The notes under the pieces were generated by a model, which was not told the DNA's origin, ran no database searches, and saw nothing but the letters and a program-made list of their open reading frames with translations. A program made the translations under genes and the position numbers. From assembly GCF_001632365.1 (NCBI RefSeq), contig NW_024468539.1, positions 62,001 to 126,000 on the forward strand: a stretch of 64,000 nt of DNA, read 5' to 3'. The stretch comes from Laetiporus sulphureus 93-53 (Eukaryota; Basidiomycota; Agaricomycetes; Polyporales; Laetiporaceae). This document shows, piece by piece, positions 62,101-64,000 of this stretch (the first letter of the stretch is position 1; the number at the start of each line of letters is the position of its first letter).

Positions 62101-63530
62101 CCCGATTGAGAGATGGGTGGGGTCCATGCCGGCGTCTGATGGGAGCTGGGGCGGTGTCGAGGGCTCAGGCGGAGGGAGTGGTTTGCTGTGGACGTCAAGA
62201 AGCAGGGAACAATTTTCGGCATCTGAGAGACAGTTAGTGGGAAAGGACTTGCCCCTTCTAGGAAACACCTACAGCGTGCGGACAGGCGAGCGTCCATTAC
62301 GTCGCGCTCGCCAGTTATGTAGGGGAGAGTATCATCCTCGGCAATGTCGGGGAGAACCCGATGTTCTGGCGAGTATGGAGATGGGAGAGGCTCCTCGAAC
62401 GGTTCATGTGCGTCTGCTGGCGCGAGGGACGCCAACGTGAGCTTGCTGGGCGGGACGGGCGAGTCGAGCGGCGAGCTTGGGTTGGCAGCAGGTATCCGTG
62501 GTGGGCGAGGAGTAGTTGCACCTGGGACATCGATATCAAATGCGGCCCTTGTGGGGCCATATGGGACACTGTCGACGCTATCAATATCAGACGGAAGCGA
62601 GTGCGGAGAAGGATGCGAGTGGTCCTTGAGCATCGAGTCCATCAGACCAGTGATGCTGTCATTGCCCGCCTGCGAGCTGTCGTAGCTCTCCTCCGACGGC
62701 TGCGGGTGTCGCACGCTGTCATCGTCATCATCAACGTCGTCACCATCCTCCTCCCTCTCGTCGTCAAACTCATCCTCCTCGCCCGACTCGAACACATCCT
62801 CGTCAAACTCGTCCTCCTCGACGTCGAACTCGACGACCTCGCAGCGTTCGTCGAAGCTGACCGTCTTGCGGCGATGGCGGCGGCTGTTGACAGAGCCCGT
62901 GGTGGTGCCGCGGGGGCCATGAAGCCGCTTGGAGACGAGGGATGGGCGGGCGGGGGAGGAGGGGACGGGGAGCGGGGGGGCGAGTTTGGGCGGGAGGAGG
63001 GGCGGGTCAGGGACGGGCTCTGGCTGCTTGAAGGGGCTGTTGGAGACAGGCTCCTTGACGAGGAGGCCCTCGAAGACCTTTGACTGACGGCGCTTGAAGC
63101 CCAGGGGGTGCTCGTTCTCAGCCTGTGCGGCCATCGATAACGGCCGGGGCCGCTTCTCGCCGCTTACGCGGGGAGGCTCGTCGTCAGCCGCCTGCGAGCG
63201 AAACGGCGACTTGGACACCAGTCGGTTGCTCTTGAGGTGCTTGTAGCTGTTCGACTGGCGGCGGGAAAGCTGTGCGCCGGGATTGGGCTGGGGCGAGTCA
63301 CGTTTGGCGATGCGGAGAGGAGTGGTGGGGGTGACGAGCCAGGCAGGGTCAGGTTCTGGCGTTGTGGACTGGCGACGGTCTCTGAGAGGCAGGCCCGAGG
63401 CCATCATGGGCGGCGGCGAGGAGAGGGGAAGGGACGGCGAGCTAAGCGAGCTGGCGGGTGCTGGCGTGCGATGGCCCGATGTGCGCGACCCCGCCGCGTG
63501 TTCGTCTCTCCGTGGGAATCTCCGCCACAT
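59195..63530 (-). CDS. Bud4/anillin-like septum and bud-site protein
   Basis: Cortical scaffold of the septin/actomyosin ring. Seven exons: 63530-62273, 62222-60712, 60660-60582, 60527-60386, 60320-59732, 59676-59390, 59330-59195; all introns are GT...AG and short, and phases close to 1333 residues. The N-terminal ~900 residues are disordered, Pro/Ser-rich, with an acidic run at 231-271 and a basic kinase-like site RRKTVSFDE just before it. The anillin-homology region starts around residue 924 (YADQIRELHAQDKSGKMYGK, then VLGIKSIVPP, and HSKLEFTLTIKVRRDPHI) and the PH domain starts at about 1194 (SWRRRHFRLTGSKLVAHND ... SFRLLFTHDQVIVFFADTDE ... ARWLEVLRALVG). This architecture is that of fungal Bud4 / fission-yeast Mid2. 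Start at the first ATG of exon 1; MMASG at residue 42 is an alternative. Confidence 0.9.
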
Positions 63531-63650
63531 CTTGCTCTACGCGCCACACGTGACCGCGTCCCTCTGACGTCGACCCATTCGTCTGCTCGCTCCCGCACCG
63601 CTTACCGCAGGTCTTATCACCGTAAAATTGTGCCTTGGACCTATAAAGTC
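63531..63650. promoter_or_regulatory. Short divergent promoter region
   Basis: Only 120 bp separate the start codons of the Bud4-like gene (minus) and the gene at 63651 (plus), so both should share a bidirectional control region. A TATAAAG word lies 10 bp before the plus-strand ATG, too close to be its TATA box unless transcription is leaderless. Confidence 0.5.
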
Positions 63651-64000
63651 ATGCCTTTGCGAAAAAGAGCGAGAAATGACGAAAATTCGGGAGCGAACAC
63701 GCCCGCAGACTCGTCGACCAACGAGCAGGACGAACAGCAGAAGAAGGAACTCGTCCACGAGCTCAAGAAGCACGAGGCATGTCTATCTCTTCCGCTAATC
63801 TCGGTGGCATCATGGACTAATAATTTGTATCTAATTTGGGTTTGGCAAACTTCTTATTGTTCATTACAGAGAGGTCGCCACTTTTTCTCAACGAGGCGCT
63901 TTCTATTTCCTTTGGGCATCTTAGGCGAGTAACAACCCATCAATATCTGATAGCTTTGATCTAATCACGATTATGCATCAACAGTGGGCGTTCTGCTCGG
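63651..64000 (+). CDS. 5' part of an unidentified gene
   Basis: ATG at 63651 opens MPLRKRARNDENSGANTPAD, a basic then Ser/Glu/Gln-rich N-terminus, running to ELVHELKKHE. The best continuation uses a GC donor (GAG|GCATGT at about 63776) and an acceptor near 63874 to reach RSPLFLNEALSISFGHLRR, then a GTAACA donor at about 63930 and an acceptor at about 63983. The last bases (GGCGTTCTGCTCGG) start a possible third exon. The gene leaves the window and the family is not recognisable. Confidence 0.55.

Noticed and set aside
60622..63083. Long plus-strand open frames (60622-61461, 61499-62440, 62361-63083)
   Set aside because: They lie opposite the Bud4-like exons; the minus strand has the domains, codon pattern and matching introns. 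GC-rich low-complexity coding DNA opens the opposite strand by chance.

Overview
The window reads as nuclear DNA of a basidiomycete fungus, most likely an Agaricomycete. The evidence is short spliceosomal introns (about 50-60 bp, GTRNGT...YAG), a basidiomycete-type sesquiterpene synthase, a Bud4/anillin-like septum protein, and a Helitron with the N-terminal layout typical of this group. It has two compartments. Positions 1 to about 50,510 are AT-rich, visibly poor in CpG, full of mobile elements and almost free of intact genes. Positions about 50,600 to 64,000 are GC-richer host sequence with intact intron-containing genes.

TE compartment, left to right: a decayed Helitron Rep/helicase on the minus strand running off the left edge (1-2549); a decayed minus-strand multi-exon gene (about 4.2-10.27 kb) split by a 3 kb element with ~0.9-1.1 kb terminal inverted repeats (6815-9867); decayed plus-strand genes at 10.6-12.3, 13.6-15.6 and 17.3-20.2 kb, with a well preserved Tc1/mariner element (15608-17215, TA target duplication) between the last two; a decayed minus-strand gene with a Cys cluster (about 20.5-22.7 kb); tandem duplications at 23.2-25.4 kb; then about 20 kb of very AT-rich repeats (25.7-44.7 kb) made of diverged copies of one composite unit; a second, heavily decayed Tc1-like element (about 44.9-47.7 kb) into which a 1.1 kb foldback element inserted (45847-46958, TAA duplication); and a complete non-autonomous LTR element (TRIM) at 49366-50508 with 206-bp LTRs and a GAGAC duplication.

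The most unusual signal is a family of eight ~80-105 bp palindromes centred on a CTAGCTAG-like core (three clustered at 12.6-13.5 kb, five at 27.5-44.6 kb). Their two arms stay complementary within each copy although the arm sequence differs between copies. In three of them a tRNA-like module lies about 50-60 bp upstream, and in two of these the Pol III A and B boxes match consensus exactly.

Host compartment: a three-exon NmrA-like NAD(P)-binding oxidoreductase (50763-51770, minus), a complete four-exon sesquiterpene synthase (52798-54056, minus), an unidentified exon upstream of it, a sesquiterpene synthase pseudogene that lost its whole catalytic centre (55292-55530, minus), 3.6 kb with no convincing gene, a seven-exon Bud4-like protein of 1333 codons (59195-63530, minus), and the start of a divergent gene at 63651. 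The terpene synthase and oxidoreductase could form a small terpene locus next to the TE island; Bud4 belongs to the septation/bud-site machinery and is not functionally linked to them.
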